Shown here: in pieces, positions 1 to 9,774 of the stretch
Position numbering within the stretch: position 1 is the stretch's first letter
Layout: each line of letters begins with the position of its first letter
Source of the DNA: Halobiforma lacisalsi AJ5
Lineage (GTDB): Archaea; Halobacteriota; Halobacteria; Halobacteriales; Natrialbaceae
Direction: 5' to 3'
Assembly: GCF_000226975.2 (NCBI RefSeq)
Contig: NZ_CP019285.1
Coordinates: 930,001 to 994,000 of the forward strand
Length of the DNA stretch: 64,000 nucleotides
Notes under the pieces: generated by a model
Database searches by the model: none
Told to the model about the DNA's origin: nothing
What the model saw: only the letters and a program-made list of their open reading frames with translations
Position numbers and translations under genes: made by a program

Positions 1-1169
1 GCCGACGACCGTCGAACTCCCCAGCGTCAGCAGCCAGAACGTGATCGTAAACGCGATCTTCCCCTTCGAGACGCCGGCCGACCCCGCCGCCAGGCCGCCG
101 CCGATCACTCCCGAGAGAATGATGTTGTTCAGCGAGATCGGGATACCGAGCGCGATCGCCAACTGGGCGATGACGAAGCCCGGAACCAGCGCCGCGATCG
201 ACCGTCTCACCCCGAGTTGGGCGTACTCCCGCGAGGTCGCCTGCAACAGCCGCGGCGCGGCCATCCAGGCGCCCGCGAGGATCCCGGCCGCGCCGATCGC
301 GAGCAGTACGATTCCCGGCAGTCCGAGTTCGACCCGGAAGAGGTTCTCGAGCGGGCCAGTCGCGAGGCCGACCTGCGACCCGCCCGAGGAGAAGGCGACG
401 ATCCCGCCGAGGACGAGCAGGAACGAGCGGATCCCGCGCTCGACGGAGACGAGGACCCGCTTTCGTACCCAGTAGAACCAGAGAGCACCGAACCCGAGGG
501 TCACGATGGCGGCACCGAGATCAGTACCGGCGATCAGCTCCGGACCGCCTCCGATCCGTCTAGAGACGAACCGGGCGAGCGTCCCCCCTGATCGGCTTCG
601 GGATCGGGAATGACACCGAGTCGGATATTGGCGACGATTGCGCCGACGAGCCCTGCCAGTAGCGGGACGCCGATCGACTCGGGGATGTCGTCACGGCGGA
701 GTGTGATCGCAGTCGCGTACGCCAGTCCACCGGACATGAAGGGCACGAGCAGCCAGAACGTTCCGAGCCGCTGGTAGGTGTCCATCGCCGGGTCCCCGCC
801 CAGCGAGAGTCCGACGCCGATCATCGCACCGGTGGTCGCGAACGCCGCCGGGATCGGGTATCGCGTGTAGATACCGATCGCCATGAAGCCCGCCGCGGTT
901 AGCAGGCCGGCCGTCGCGGCAAGCGGCGTGATCGTCACGCCGTCGATCAGGTCCGCGCCGACCGTCTCCGAGATGCTGCCACCCTGCATGAGCGCGCCCG
1001 CGGCCGCGAGCAGGCCGATGACGAACGCGGCCTGCATCGTCGAGATGGCGTTCGCGCCGATCGCGGGGGCGAACGGCGGCGAGTTGCTGTTCGCTCCCAG
1101 CACCCAGGCCATGAACAGACAGGTGGCGACCGCGGCGGCGACGAGCCCAACGAACGACGGATCGACCAT
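1..1169 (-). pseudogene. Inorganic phosphate transporter, PiT family (frameshifted, 3' end outside window)
   Basis: Integral membrane phosphate permease of the PiT family. From the ATG at 1169 the first frame gives the haloarchaeal PiT signature GANSNSPPFAPAIGANAIS near residues 25-45 and several membrane helices, then runs out of homology after IPDPEADQGG and stops at 534. From about 600 down to base 1 another minus frame continues the family: GGTLARFVSRRIGGGPELIAG, further helices, then GIPISLNNIILSGVIGGGLA and a last helix running off the window. The switch falls on a run of six C (583-588, G on the coding strand); one extra G would restore one open frame of about 390 codons in the window. 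Either a real null mutation or a homopolymer error. The upstream neighbour on the same strand is the sulfatase-like gene, 77 bp away. Confidence 0.85.
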
Positions 1170-1246
1170 TCGGTTCCCGATTGTTCACTGTCCTGACGCA
1201 AAAGCGTTCGTCCGCCGGTCCTGCGAGGATCGCGCGGGACCGACGA

Positions 1247-2170
1247 CTAGCCGACGTATCCCAGCGCCTGCAGCCGCTGTTCCACGTCCGAGTCGGCCGT
1301 CCGTTTCTCGAGGTCCGAGTCCGGTTCGTGCGTTTCCCGGTCCGTCGCGGACGTGGTCACCCACGGCACCGTCCGCACGGAGGGGTGGAGACAGCCGACC
1401 GGGTGGTCGTAGATCCCCCACTCGCCGAGCGCGTCGCCGTGATCGGCCGTGATGGCGACCCGATCGGCGTCGACGTTCTCGAGGAGGAGTTCCACGTCCT
1501 CGAGCGCGCGACGCAGGTTGTCCTGGTAGGCGGCCCAGAACGTCTCGAAGTCGATCTTGTCCTTCCGGAGCGCGTCGACGACGGTGTCCGACAGCGCCGG
1601 ACCGAACGGTTCGGCGTCGAATCCGGCGTCCAACCCGAGGAAGGGGTGGTGGGGCTGGACGTAGTGGACGATCAGCCGATCCGGATCCGTCTCGCGGGCG
1701 GCCCGGATGGCCCTGTCGGTGACCGGACGCGGCGGGACCGTATCGTGCTCGTCGTCCCAGCCGTACCGCCAGACTTCGTCGAGGTCGCCGAACCGGTCGC
1801 CGGAGAGGATCCGCTCGGAGAAGACGTTGCTCGTCACGTACGTGGTGTTCGCCACCTCGTCGTCGTACTCGTCGGTGAACGTCTTGGCCATCCACTCCTT
1901 GGACATGCTCCCGACCGATTCCATCCGTTCGATCTCCGCGTCCTCGAGGAAGGCGTACTCGTCGGCGACCGAGCGGAGTAGATCGACCCGACACGCGTCC
2001 AGAATGATCAACACGTCCCAGTCGCGCTCGTAGACGTTCGTCCCACGCGGGAGCGGCCAGGTGAGCCACCAGAGCCCGGTGTACAGGTCGTACGCGACGT
2101 CCCCGACGCCCTCGAGTCCCTTCTCCCGGATCTTCCGCGCGGAGACCCGGAGCCAGTCGTCGAATCCCAT
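1247..2170 (-). CDS. Sulfatase/alkaline-phosphatase-superfamily protein
   Basis: A 307-aa protein of the metal-dependent alkaline phosphatase/sulfatase superfamily. Visible signs are the N-terminal metal/nucleophile strand LIILDACRVD at about residues 54-63, the HYVQPHHPFLG motif near 168, and the second metal site ITADHGDALGEWGIYDHP near 240. No signal peptide or membrane segment is evident, so it probably acts in the cytosol. Substrate is unknown. In haloarchaea such proteins often sit in surface-polysaccharide or glycolipid clusters, and here it is divergent from a GT2 glycosyltransferase and a flippase-like protein, which supports a glycan or polar-headgroup role (inference). Confidence 0.8.
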   Translation of the reverse strand: MGFDDWLRVSARKIREKGLEGVGDVAYDLYTGLWWLTWPLPRGTNVYERDWDVLIILDACRVDLLRSVADEYAFLEDAEIERMESVGSMSKEWMAKTFTDEYDDEVANTTYVTSNVFSERILSGDRFGDLDEVWRYGWDDEHDTVPPRPVTDRAIRAARETDPDRLIVHYVQPHHPFLGLDAGFDAEPFGPALSDTVVDALRKDKIDFETFWAAYQDNLRRALEDVELLLENVDADRVAITADHGDALGEWGIYDHPVGCLHPSVRTVPWVTTSATDRETHEPDSDLEKRTADSDVEQRLQALGYVG

Positions 2171-2260
2171 TCTCTCCGTGGATATCCCACGGAAGCGGTA
2201 ACTATCTACTGGAACGGTTCGCGAGCAGAACGTTGAATAGCCGACCGACGCGTCGTTAGG

Positions 2261-3553
2261 ATGATGCCATCGGTAGTCACTCGCGTCGTCGAAAAAGCGG
2301 GAACGATACTCGCCGTCGGCGCGCTATTCGCCGTCGGGTTCGTAACGGGGGCGGACATCTGGACGGTGGCGCTCTCCCCACTCATCATACTGGATTTCTT
2401 CGAGAGCGCGGTGTACGTGGGAATGTTCACCGTCGCGATCGCCGGGACGGGAGTACTCCTCGCATACGACGTCTGGCGGGGCGGATCGTCGGCGGCGTCG
2501 ACGAGTCGGCTCACGTCCGGCCCCGCCGTGCGGGCGATCGTCCCCGCCTACAAGGACGCCGATGTCGTCGACGAGAGCGTTACCAGTCTACTCGAGAACG
2601 AGTACGACTCGCTCCGGATCTCCGTCGTCGTCGAACCCGACGACGAGCGGACTCGAGCGCGCGCGAGCGAACTCGCGGAGCGCTACGACGCCGTGGACTG
2701 CGTGATCAACGGATCGCCGGGGTCGAAAGCGACCGCGATCAACACTGCGGTCGAACGGAGTTCGGCCGACTACTTCGTCGTGTTCGACGCCGACGAACGG
2801 GCCTCCCCCGAGTTCGTCTCCATCGCGATGGGCGAACTCGTCGGCGACGCGGACGTCTTCCAGGGTCGACGGATCCCGCGTCCGACGGGCCCCGTCGAGA
2901 CGCTGGCCTACTGCGAGCGTGTCGTCGTCCAGGCGGGATACATGATCGGCGAGTTCGTCGGGTTCACCCACTGTCAGAGCTCCGCGACCGGGTTCACCCG
3001 GGAGGCGTTCGAGGCCGTCGGCGGCTACGCCGACGTGTTGACCGAGGACATCTACTTCTCCCACCAGTGTCACAAGGCCGGACTGACGGTCACCCAGAAC
3101 CGGCGCTGCACGAGCACGATGGAAGCCCCCCACAGCGTCCGAGACCTCTGGGGCCAGCGCAAACGGTGGCGGATCGGCCACGTCCAGGTATCACATCTGC
3201 GTCTCTCGGAAGCGCTCAAGGGCGACGTAGACGTCGACGACCTCGTCTCGATCGGCCGGGCGGTCGGCGCCGTTCTCGCGGGCGCCACGTTGCTGGTGCT
3301 CACCGCACATGTCCTGTTCCTGTTGCTGTTCGACCCCGGTTCGGCGATCGCCGCGCTAGTCGCGATCTACGGGCTGATCGCCGGCGTCTGGAGCCGCGAC
3401 CTCGTCGACGGTCGGGTCGCTCCCCCATCTTGGACCGTCTTATTTGCGCCGCTCGTCTACCTGGGTCACGGCGTCCTGACGGTAAAGGCGATGTTCGAGT
3501 ACGGCCTGACCTGGGACGGCGAGTGGTACCAGGTAACGAAGACCGGCGCCTGA
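2261..3553 (+). CDS. Membrane glycosyltransferase, family 2 (processive type)
   Basis: A 430-aa GT-A glycosyltransferase anchored in the membrane. Two hydrophobic segments occupy residues about 15-70, followed by the GT2 domain: start strand AIVPAYKDADVVDES, DxD motif in VVFDADE near 175, acceptor-site TED near 260 and the QRKRW motif (QxxRW class) near 300, as in cellulose/hyaluronan-synthase-like enzymes. Two or three helices close the C terminus (about 330-420). It should transfer sugar from a nucleotide donor on the cytosolic face. The next gene begins 21 bp downstream on the same strand, so the pair is probably an operon. Start could be either of two consecutive ATGs; product polymer or lipid unknown. 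Confidence 0.88.
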   Translation: MMPSVVTRVVEKAGTILAVGALFAVGFVTGADIWTVALSPLIILDFFESAVYVGMFTVAIAGTGVLLAYDVWRGGSSAASTSRLTSGPAVRAIVPAYKDADVVDESVTSLLENEYDSLRISVVVEPDDERTRARASELAERYDAVDCVINGSPGSKATAINTAVERSSADYFVVFDADERASPEFVSIAMGELVGDADVFQGRRIPRPTGPVETLAYCERVVVQAGYMIGEFVGFTHCQSSATGFTREAFEAVGGYADVLTEDIYFSHQCHKAGLTVTQNRRCTSTMEAPHSVRDLWGQRKRWRIGHVQVSHLRLSEALKGDVDVDDLVSIGRAVGAVLAGATLLVLTAHVLFLLLFDPGSAIAALVAIYGLIAGVWSRDLVDGRVAPPSWTVLFAPLVYLGHGVLTVKAMFEYGLTWDGEWYQVTKTGA

Positions 3554-3574
3554 CCGACTGAAAGACTCGATATC

Positions 3575-4672
3575 GTGTCCGATTCCGATCCAGACCCCGA
3601 GACCGATACCCCCTCCGACGTCGAGGCGACCGCCCACCGGAACGAGGAGTCGGCCGTCACCCTCGGCGCGGGGTGGGGCGATCGCAGGACGGTCGCAAAG
3701 ACCGGCCTGGGATTTCTCGTGGCGGTCGTCCTCGTCTACCTGCTCGGGGCCGCCATCGGCTGGGACCGAACCGTCTCGCGGCTCCGGACCGCCCAACTCG
3801 AGTGGGTAGCTGCGGCCTGCGTCTCGACGCTATTGTGTCTCGTCGCCTGGGGGAAGACCTGGCACGTCGTCCTTCGAGCGATCGGGGTCACCGTCCCGTT
3901 CCGGAAGCTGATCGTGACGTTCTTCGCGGCGACGTTCGCCAACTACGTCACGCCGATGGGGCAGGCCGGCGGCGAACCGTTCATCGCGTACGTGCTGGCC
4001 CGCGACACCGAGGCGACCTTCGAGCAGAGCCTCGCCAGCGTCGTCACGGCCGACCTGGTTCGACTCCTCCCGTTTTTCACCGCGGGCGGGCTCGGCATCG
4101 GCTACCTGCTGTTTACCGCCCAGCTCGCGGGGCCGATCGAACGCTTCGCCGTCCTGCTCGGGGCCCTCGCCGTGGGGCTGCCGGCCATCGCCGTCGTCGG
4201 CTGGCGATTCCGGGAGCGGCTTCGGGATCTCGTCGTACGTGCGCTCGCTCCCGTCGCTCGCCGAACCGATCGGCTCTCGCTCGAGTCCGTTCGCGACCGA
4301 ATCACCCGTCTCTACGGATCGCTCGAGGTGATCGCCGATTCGCCCCGCGTCGTCGCCACGGCGATCGCGTTCGCGTACGTCGGCTGGGTGCTGTTCGCGA
4401 TTCCGCTGTACTTCGCCGGCCTCGCGCTCGGGACGCCGGTATCGGCGTTGCTCGTGTGCTTTCTCGTCCCGGCGAGCGTCATCGCCGGCTCGACGCCGCT
4501 GCCCGGCGGGCTCGCCGCCATCGAGGGGACGCTCGTCGCGCTGTTGACGGCGCTTACGGCACTTGCGACGGCCGACGCGCTCGCGGTGGTAGCGATCTAC
4601 CGGCTCGCGAGTTACTGGCTGGTGATCGTCGTCGGCGGCGTCGCCGCGTTGTGGGTGATCCGGCGCGTCTGA
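3575..4672 (+). CDS. Flippase-like / LPG-synthase-TM-domain membrane protein (UPF0104)
   Basis: A 365-aa polytopic membrane protein of the lysylphosphatidylglycerol-synthase transmembrane-domain family (UPF0104), here without the catalytic LPG synthase domain. About 45 acidic soluble residues precede roughly eight helices. The family motif ANYVTPMGQAGGEPFIAY is near residues 125-142 and GSTPLPGGLAAIEGT near 307. Members are thought to move or handle lipid-linked precursors. The start is a GTG at 3575, just after the glycosyltransferase stop, so translation as an operon with the GT2 gene is likely. A joint role in a lipid-linked saccharide pathway is inferred from that linkage only. Confidence 0.82.
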   Translation: MSDSDPDPETDTPSDVEATAHRNEESAVTLGAGWGDRRTVAKTGLGFLVAVVLVYLLGAAIGWDRTVSRLRTAQLEWVAAACVSTLLCLVAWGKTWHVVLRAIGVTVPFRKLIVTFFAATFANYVTPMGQAGGEPFIAYVLARDTEATFEQSLASVVTADLVRLLPFFTAGGLGIGYLLFTAQLAGPIERFAVLLGALAVGLPAIAVVGWRFRERLRDLVVRALAPVARRTDRLSLESVRDRITRLYGSLEVIADSPRVVATAIAFAYVGWVLFAIPLYFAGLALGTPVSALLVCFLVPASVIAGSTPLPGGLAAIEGTLVALLTALTALATADALAVVAIYRLASYWLVIVVGGVAALWVIRRV

Positions 4673-4690
4673 TGTTTTCACTCCCCACGC

Positions 4691-6133
4691 TCAACTCCCC
4701 TCCGACCCCTCGGTACGCTCGGTCTCGAGGCCGTCATCGCCGTCGTCGCCGGCCGTTCCGTCCGTCGCCGAATCCGGGGTCCCCTCGAACGTCCCCGACT
4801 CGGGCCGAACGACGACCGTCGAGGCGCGCATACCGTCGACCCCCGTCACGGTCAGTTCGTGGTCGTCGATCGACACCCGGTCGCCGGACTCGGGCGGCCG
4901 ACCGAGTCGATCGAGGACCAGGCCGCCGATCGTCTCCACGGCGTCGTGGTCGAAGGCGGTCCCGAGTTCCTCGTTGACCGTCGAGAGGGCAACGCCGCCG
5001 TCGACGGCGACGCCCTCGTCGCTCGCGTCGCGGTCGATCGACGGCTCCCGCGAGGGGACGTCGAACTCGTCGTGGAGGTCACCGACGACCACCTCGACGA
5101 CGTCCTCGACAGTGACGATCCCCTCGAGGACGCCCCACTCGTCGATCACAGCGGCCATCTGGGCCCGTTCCCGCTGCAGGTCCGAGAGGAGATCGCTGAC
5201 GGCGACGGTTTCGGGGACGACGGGGATGTCGCGGGAGATGTCGCCGGCGGTGGTCGCGCGGTCGTCTTCGTCTCCGACTTCGCCCTCGCTCTCTCGGGTC
5301 CCGGCCCGAATCACGTCCTTGGCGTCGACGAGCCCGACCACCCGATCGGAATCGTCCGCGTCAACTACGGGATACCGCGTGTGGCCCGTCTCGACGATCC
5401 GGTCCCGCAGGTCCGCGAGCGGGAGGTCCGCGGGGACGCTCCGGACGTCAGGTCGCGGAACCATCACCTCTCGCGCCGTGACGTCATCGAGTTCGAACAC
5501 CCGTTCGATCATTTCGACCTCGTCCGCGGCGACGTTGCCCTCCTCGCTGGAGCGGGAAAGCGCCATGCGGAGTTCCTCCTCGGTGAACGTCTCGTCCGTC
5601 TCGGAGGCCGGCGGGATCCCGATCAGCCGGGTGAAAGCGTTGGCCGTCCCGTTGAAGACGACGATCCCCGGCACGAACAGGTAGTAGAAGACCTTCATCG
5701 GCGCGGCGACGAGCAGCGCGATCCGTTCGGCCCGGGCGATGGCGATCGTCTTCGGCGCGAGTTCGCCGAACACGACGTGGAGGAACGTGATGACGCCGAA
5801 CCCGACCGCGAAGGCGACGAGGTGGACGAGATTCTCGGGGAGGACGGGTCCGACGACCGGTTCGATCAGCGCCGCGACCGCGGGTTCGCCGATCCAGCCG
5901 AGCCCCAGCGACGCGATCGTGATCCCTAGCTGGGTCACGGCGAGGTAGCTGTCCAGGCTGTCCATCACCTCGGCGAGCAGCGGCGCGCCGGTCTTCCCGT
6001 CCGCGACCATCGACTCGACAGCCGTCGAGCGCACCCTGACGAACGCGAACTCGGCGGCGACGAAGAACCCGTTCAGGGCCACGAGGACCAGTGCGGCACC
6101 GACTCGAGCGCCGGAGAGGGCGAGGTCTACCAT
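4691..6133 (-). CDS. CNNM/CBS-pair/CorC membrane protein (hemolysin-family transporter)
   Basis: A 480-aa protein with the order CNNM (DUF21) domain (about residues 1-190, four helices including ALNGFFVAAEFAFVRVR and the FGELAPKTIAI motif), paired CBS domains (about 205-345, with EVMVPRPDV and VVDADDSDRVVGLVDAKDV), and a CorC_HlyC domain (about 365-450). The last 35 residues are acidic low-complexity sequence. The family is linked to Mg2+/Co2+ or Na+-coupled divalent cation export; the old name hemolysin is historical. It converges tail-to-tail on the flippase-like gene with 18 bp between stops. Confidence 0.9.
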   Translation of the reverse strand: MVDLALSGARVGAALVLVALNGFFVAAEFAFVRVRSTAVESMVADGKTGAPLLAEVMDSLDSYLAVTQLGITIASLGLGWIGEPAVAALIEPVVGPVLPENLVHLVAFAVGFGVITFLHVVFGELAPKTIAIARAERIALLVAAPMKVFYYLFVPGIVVFNGTANAFTRLIGIPPASETDETFTEEELRMALSRSSEEGNVAADEVEMIERVFELDDVTAREVMVPRPDVRSVPADLPLADLRDRIVETGHTRYPVVDADDSDRVVGLVDAKDVIRAGTRESEGEVGDEDDRATTAGDISRDIPVVPETVAVSDLLSDLQRERAQMAAVIDEWGVLEGIVTVEDVVEVVVGDLHDEFDVPSREPSIDRDASDEGVAVDGGVALSTVNEELGTAFDHDAVETIGGLVLDRLGRPPESGDRVSIDDHELTVTGVDGMRASTVVVRPESGTFEGTPDSATDGTAGDDGDDGLETERTEGSEGS

Positions 6134-6308
6134 CGTCCGTTCGCCTCCGTCCCGGATCTGCCCGGCCGGTTCGGATCACTCGCTCCTCTCAGCGGGATAA
6201 GACGATCGAACATGGCCTAACGACCGGGTGGCTCCCACTAAACGGTACCGTCGATACGGAGAACCGACGACCGCTACCGATTTAGGGTGTTCGCCCGAAT
6301 CTCGAGGC

Positions 6309-6554
6309 ATGAAAGTCGAATTCGACGAGGACACCTGCATCGGGATGTTCCAGTGTGTTGCCGAGTGGGACGCCTTCACGGAGGACAAGACGAAGGGGAA
6401 AGCCGTCCTCCAGGACAGCGAGGAGGTCGAGGACGGCGTCTTCGTCCGGGAGGTGCCTGAAGACGCGGAACTCGACGCGAAGTTCGCCGCCCGAACCTGT
6501 CCCGTCGACGCCATCAGGATCTACGACGACGACGGCGAGCAGTTGATCCCCTGA
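6309..6554 (+). CDS. Small single-cluster ferredoxin
   Basis: An 81-aa cytosolic electron carrier of the monocluster ferredoxin type. Start ATG at 6309 is chosen because the family begins MKVEFDEDTCIG; the upstream in-frame codons look non-coding. Cluster ligands are Cys in DTCIGMFQC and in RTCPVDAIR. The canonical second ligand of the CxxCxxC motif is Met here (CxxMxxC), which in related ferredoxins goes with a [3Fe-4S] cluster or one non-Cys ligand. Partner enzyme is not evident from the neighbours. Confidence 0.85.
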   Translation: MKVEFDEDTCIGMFQCVAEWDAFTEDKTKGKAVLQDSEEVEDGVFVREVPEDAELDAKFAARTCPVDAIRIYDDDGEQLIP

Positions 6555-6651
6555 GTAGTACGGTGTCGTCGGACCGCCGCGTCGATCGGGTCCGCTTCGG
6601 CCGACCGACGCGGCGTCGACCTCGAGCGGGCGACGGGTGACGGCGTCGATC

Positions 6652-7320
6652 TCAGTCGCAGACCAGACGCGTCACCTCGTGCAGGCTCGTAACCTCGTGG
6701 GTCGGCGTCGCTTCGAGGTCACGGTCCCGGCAGTGTGACCGACGGACGAACACCGAGTCGAGCCCGGCCCGTTCGGCCGCGATCACGTCGCTTTCGCTGT
6801 CGCCGACGTAGAGCGCCGACTCGGCCCCGACGCCGAGGTCGGCCAGGCCCCGCTCGAGGTAGTGGGTGTTCGGTTTCTTCAACTCGAGGCTCTCGATCGT
6901 CATCTCCCGGCCGTAGTAGGTGTCGAAGGACCCCGCCAGCCCGAAGTGGTCCAGGACGAACTCGACGGTCGAGTGGTGGTTGTTGCTCACCACGCCGCAG
7001 GGAACCTCGAGATCGGTCACGGCCGCGACGTCGTCGTACCGGTTCCGCGTCCCGTTCCTGAACTCGTCCAGTTGGGATCGTTCGTCGTGGCGCTCGCGAG
7101 CGGTCCAGAAGGTTTGGGGGTCGAGATCGTACGTCGCACAGATCTCGTGGAGGAAGTCGACGGTCACGCCGCTGACGACGCCGGTGACGTGCTCTCGAGC
7201 GGGGTCGTCGACGCCCACCGACTCGAACGCGGCCCGTGCGGCCCGGATCTGCGTTTCGGTCGGCGGCGGGTCGACGAGCACGCCGTCGTTGTCGAAGAGG
7301 ACTGCGTCGTATCCGGTCAC
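6652..7320 (-). CDS. HAD-superfamily hydrolase
   Basis: A 222-aa haloacid dehalogenase-type phosphatase. Motif I is LFDNDGVLVD (DxD at residues 9-11), motif II is the VVSNNH segment near 112, motif III the Lys in ELKKPNTHYL near 150 and motif IV YVGDSESDVIAAERAG near 170. The helical cap between motif I and II places it in the phosphoglycolate-phosphatase-like subgroup. The physiological phosphoester is unknown. It stands alone, 114 bp downstream of malate dehydrogenase on the same strand. Confidence 0.85.
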   Translation of the reverse strand: MTGYDAVLFDNDGVLVDPPPTETQIRAARAAFESVGVDDPAREHVTGVVSGVTVDFLHEICATYDLDPQTFWTARERHDERSQLDEFRNGTRNRYDDVAAVTDLEVPCGVVSNNHHSTVEFVLDHFGLAGSFDTYYGREMTIESLELKKPNTHYLERGLADLGVGAESALYVGDSESDVIAAERAGLDSVFVRRSHCRDRDLEATPTHEVTSLHEVTRLVCD

Positions 7321-7434
7321 TCGAACGAATAGTTCGAAACGCCAATTGGTAGTTTCGATCCGGCGTCGGGCCCGAGAGCGACGCCGCTCTCCGGATCGGG
7401 TGGAAAAGGAAAACGAGGCCGAGTCGACGGTCGC

Positions 7435-8349
7435 TTACGCGATCTCGTCGTACTGGTCCGAGAGCTTCTCGGCCGCTTCGCCGAGCTGGTTGCGCTCGAA
7501 CTCGGTGAGTTCCCACTCGACGATCTCCTCGACGCCGTCGGAGCCGAGCTTACAGGGGACGCCGAAGGCGGTGTCCTCGTGACCGTACTCGCCCTCGAGT
7601 TTGACGCTGCAGGGCAGCACCTCGCCCGTATCCCGGAGGACCGCCTCGACCGTGTGGCCGACGCCCGTGGCGGGACCCCACTGGGTCGCGCCCTTCTTCT
7701 CGATGACGTTCATCGCGGAGGTCTGGAGTTCCTCGAGCAGTTCCTCCTTCTCGTCGTCGTCGAACTCGGGATCCTGGCCGTTGACGCGGACCTTCGAGAA
7801 CACGGGCACCTGCGCGTCGCCGTGTTCGCCGAGGATCGTCGCCTCGACGTTCCCGACGGGTGCGTCGAATCGTTCGGAGATGACGTAGCGGAACCGGGCG
7901 GAGTCGAGTCGGCCGCCGAAGCCGATCACTTTCTCGCGGGCGCGGTCGCCCGACTCGTAGAGGTGCCGGTTCAGCAGGTCGACCGGGTTCGACGTGGTGA
8001 CGGTGACGAAGTCGTCGTTATGCTCGGCGATCGAAGAGCCGATGTCCTCCATAATCGGAGCGTTGTCGCCCGCGAGATCGATGCGGGTCTGGCCGGGCTG
8101 GCGCGGGATGCCGGCCGTGATGACGACGACGTCCGACCCCTCGGTGTCGGCGTAGCCGCCCTGTCGGACCGTCGTGTTCGAATCGTAGGCAGCGCCGTGG
8201 TTGACGTCGGCGGCTTGCCCGATCGTGTCGTCTTCCTTGTCCGGAATGTCGACGAGCACGAGTTCGTCTGCGATGTCCCGAAGCGCGATGTTGTAGGCAG
8301 CGGCGGCCCCGACCGTTCCGGCCGCGCCGACCACGCTAACTTTCGTCAT
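7435..8349 (-). CDS. mdh: Malate dehydrogenase
   Basis: A 304-aa NAD-dependent malate dehydrogenase of the LDH-like tetrameric type used by haloarchaea in the TCA cycle. Visible are the Rossmann loop [13 protein letters not shown], the substrate-loop [19 protein letters not shown], the substrate Arg in [10 protein letters not shown] and the catalytic His in [13 protein letters not shown]. Start is ATG at 8349, which gives [11 protein letters not shown]; further upstream codons in the same frame are intergenic. An AT-rich TTTAA element about 30 bp upstream (in 8378-8386) suits a TATA box. Confidence 0.95.
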   Translation of the reverse strand: MTKVSVVGAAGTVGAAAAYNIALRDIADELVLVDIPDKEDDTIGQAADVNHGAAYDSNTTVRQGGYADTEGSDVVVITAGIPRQPGQTRIDLAGDNAPIMEDIGSSIAEHNDDFVTVTTSNPVDLLNRHLYESGDRAREKVIGFGGRLDSARFRYVISERFDAPVGNVEATILGEHGDAQVPVFSKVRVNGQDPEFDDDEKEELLEELQTSAMNVIEKKGATQWGPATGVGHTVEAVLRDTGEVLPCSVKLEGEYGHEDTAFGVPCKLGSDGVEEIVEWELTEFERNQLGEAAEKLSDQYDEIA

Positions 8350-8502
8350 ACCACGTAAAACTGGACCAGCCCTTGCGTTAAATCCGTCGGATTCCCCACG
8401 TACGCCCGAAATTGACGATGTTCGATACGTCGATCGTCGAATCAGTACGGCCGCGTCTCGCGTTTCGAACCGGTGATAGGGCTCCGGTCCGGTATGCCCA
8501 CT

Positions 8503-8979
8503 ATGAGCCATCGGATCAGCGTCATCGGGGGCGGCGCGATCACGGACGACCAGCGGGAACTCGCGGTCGCGGTCGGTCGCGAACTCGGCGCGCGGGGACA
8601 CACCGTCGTCTGCGGCGGCCGCGGCGGCACGATGGCGGCAGTCTGTCGCGGCGCGAAAGCCGAGGACGGGGAGACGATCGGCATCCTGCCCGGCGACGAC
8701 CGCGCGGCGGCCAACGACTACGTCGACGTCCCGATCGCGACCGGACTCGGGCACGCCCGGAACGCGCTCGTGGCCCTGAACGGCGATGCCGTGATCGCGC
8801 TCGCGGGCGGCGTCGGCACGCTCACCGAGATCGGCTTCGCCGGTATCTACGACCGGCCGGTCGTCGGCCTCGAGACCCACGACGTCTCCGATCTGGACCT
8901 CGGAATTGCCCTCGAGACCGTCGAGACCCCGGAGGCGGCGGTCGGCGCCGTAGAGCGGGTGCTCGAGGACCGATCGTAA
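8503..8979 (+). CDS. TIGR00725/LOG-type Rossmann-like protein
   Basis: A protein of about 158 aa of the TIGR00725 family (SLOG superfamily, formerly lysine-decarboxylase-like). It shows [11 protein letters not shown] at the N terminus, [15 protein letters not shown] near residue 43 and the nucleotide-binding [12 protein letters not shown] near 103, a variant of PGGxGTxxE. Relatives bind nucleotides or nucleotide sugars, and LOG proteins are phosphoribohydrolases; the substrate here is unknown. ATG at 8494 is an alternative start adding three residues. The next gene starts 38 bp downstream on the same strand. Confidence 0.8.
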   Translation: MSHRISVIGGGAITDDQRELAVAVGRELGARGHTVVCGGRGGTMAAVCRGAKAEDGETIGILPGDDRAAANDYVDVPIATGLGHARNALVALNGDAVIALAGGVGTLTEIGFAGIYDRPVVGLETHDVSDLDLGIALETVETPEAAVGAVERVLEDRS

Positions 8980-9017
8980 GTCAACTGGTATTTCAGTCCG
9001 ACCGCGTACCGCCCACT

Positions 9018-9704
9018 ATGGGGCTCGTGGCCGAGTTCGACATTCCGTGCGAGGGACTCCCGCTCGTCGGCGTCGCGGCGGCCGTGCCCGCGGCGACGGT
9101 GACGCTCGAGTTGCAGTTCAACCACGGCGATCGGCCGCCGTTTCTCGTCACCGTAACCGGCGGGTCGCCGACGGCGACGGAGCGGGCCCTCGCCGACGCG
9201 GACGACGTGGCGGAGTACACGCTGGTCGGTCGGGCCGGCGAGACGCGGCGCTACCAGGCGATGCCGGCGTTCAGCCTGGAGGAACAGCTCGGTGACCACC
9301 TCGACGACCTCCGGGGGCTGGAAGCGCTCGCGACGGCCGACGCCATCATCGAACGCATCGAAGTCACCGGCGACGGCTGGATCCAGACGGGGTGGTTCGC
9401 CGACCGTGAGACCTTCGACGAGTTCCGGACGTTCTGGCAGCGGAACGGCTACTTCCGGCTCCGCCGGCTCACCCGCGACGGGGAGCCCGAGCCGCCGGGC
9501 GACGGCCTCACGGACCGCCAGCGCGAGGCGCTCCGGACGGCGTACGAACTCGGCTACTTCGACATCCCCCGGAATGCGTCGCTGGAGGACGTCGCCGCGG
9601 AACTGGGGATTTCGGCGTCGTCGGTGTCCGAACGCCTGCGTCGCGCCCAGACGCAACTCATCGAGGAGACGGTCGCCCCGATGTGGCCGCCGCTGCTCGA
9701 GTGA
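9018..9704 (+). CDS. HTH_10 (bacterio-opsin activator-type) transcription regulator
   Basis: A 228-aa DNA-binding regulator of the haloarchaeal Bat/HTH_10 family. The N-terminal 150 residues form the usual ligand or sensor-like domain. The C-terminal HTH starts at LTDRQREALRTAYELGYFD and ends with ISASSVSERLRRAQTQLI. Start ATG at 9018 gives MGLVAEFDIP, the usual family start. No effector motif is recognisable. It follows the LOG-type gene closely, but no common function is apparent. Confidence 0.87.
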   Translation: MGLVAEFDIPCEGLPLVGVAAAVPAATVTLELQFNHGDRPPFLVTVTGGSPTATERALADADDVAEYTLVGRAGETRRYQAMPAFSLEEQLGDHLDDLRGLEALATADAIIERIEVTGDGWIQTGWFADRETFDEFRTFWQRNGYFRLRRLTRDGEPEPPGDGLTDRQREALRTAYELGYFDIPRNASLEDVAAELGISASSVSERLRRAQTQLIEETVAPMWPPLLE

Positions 9705-9774
9705 GCCCTCTTAAACTGCCGGACGATCGAGAGTCATCCCTACCCGATACCGGGCCGAATCGCTATATCCAGCG

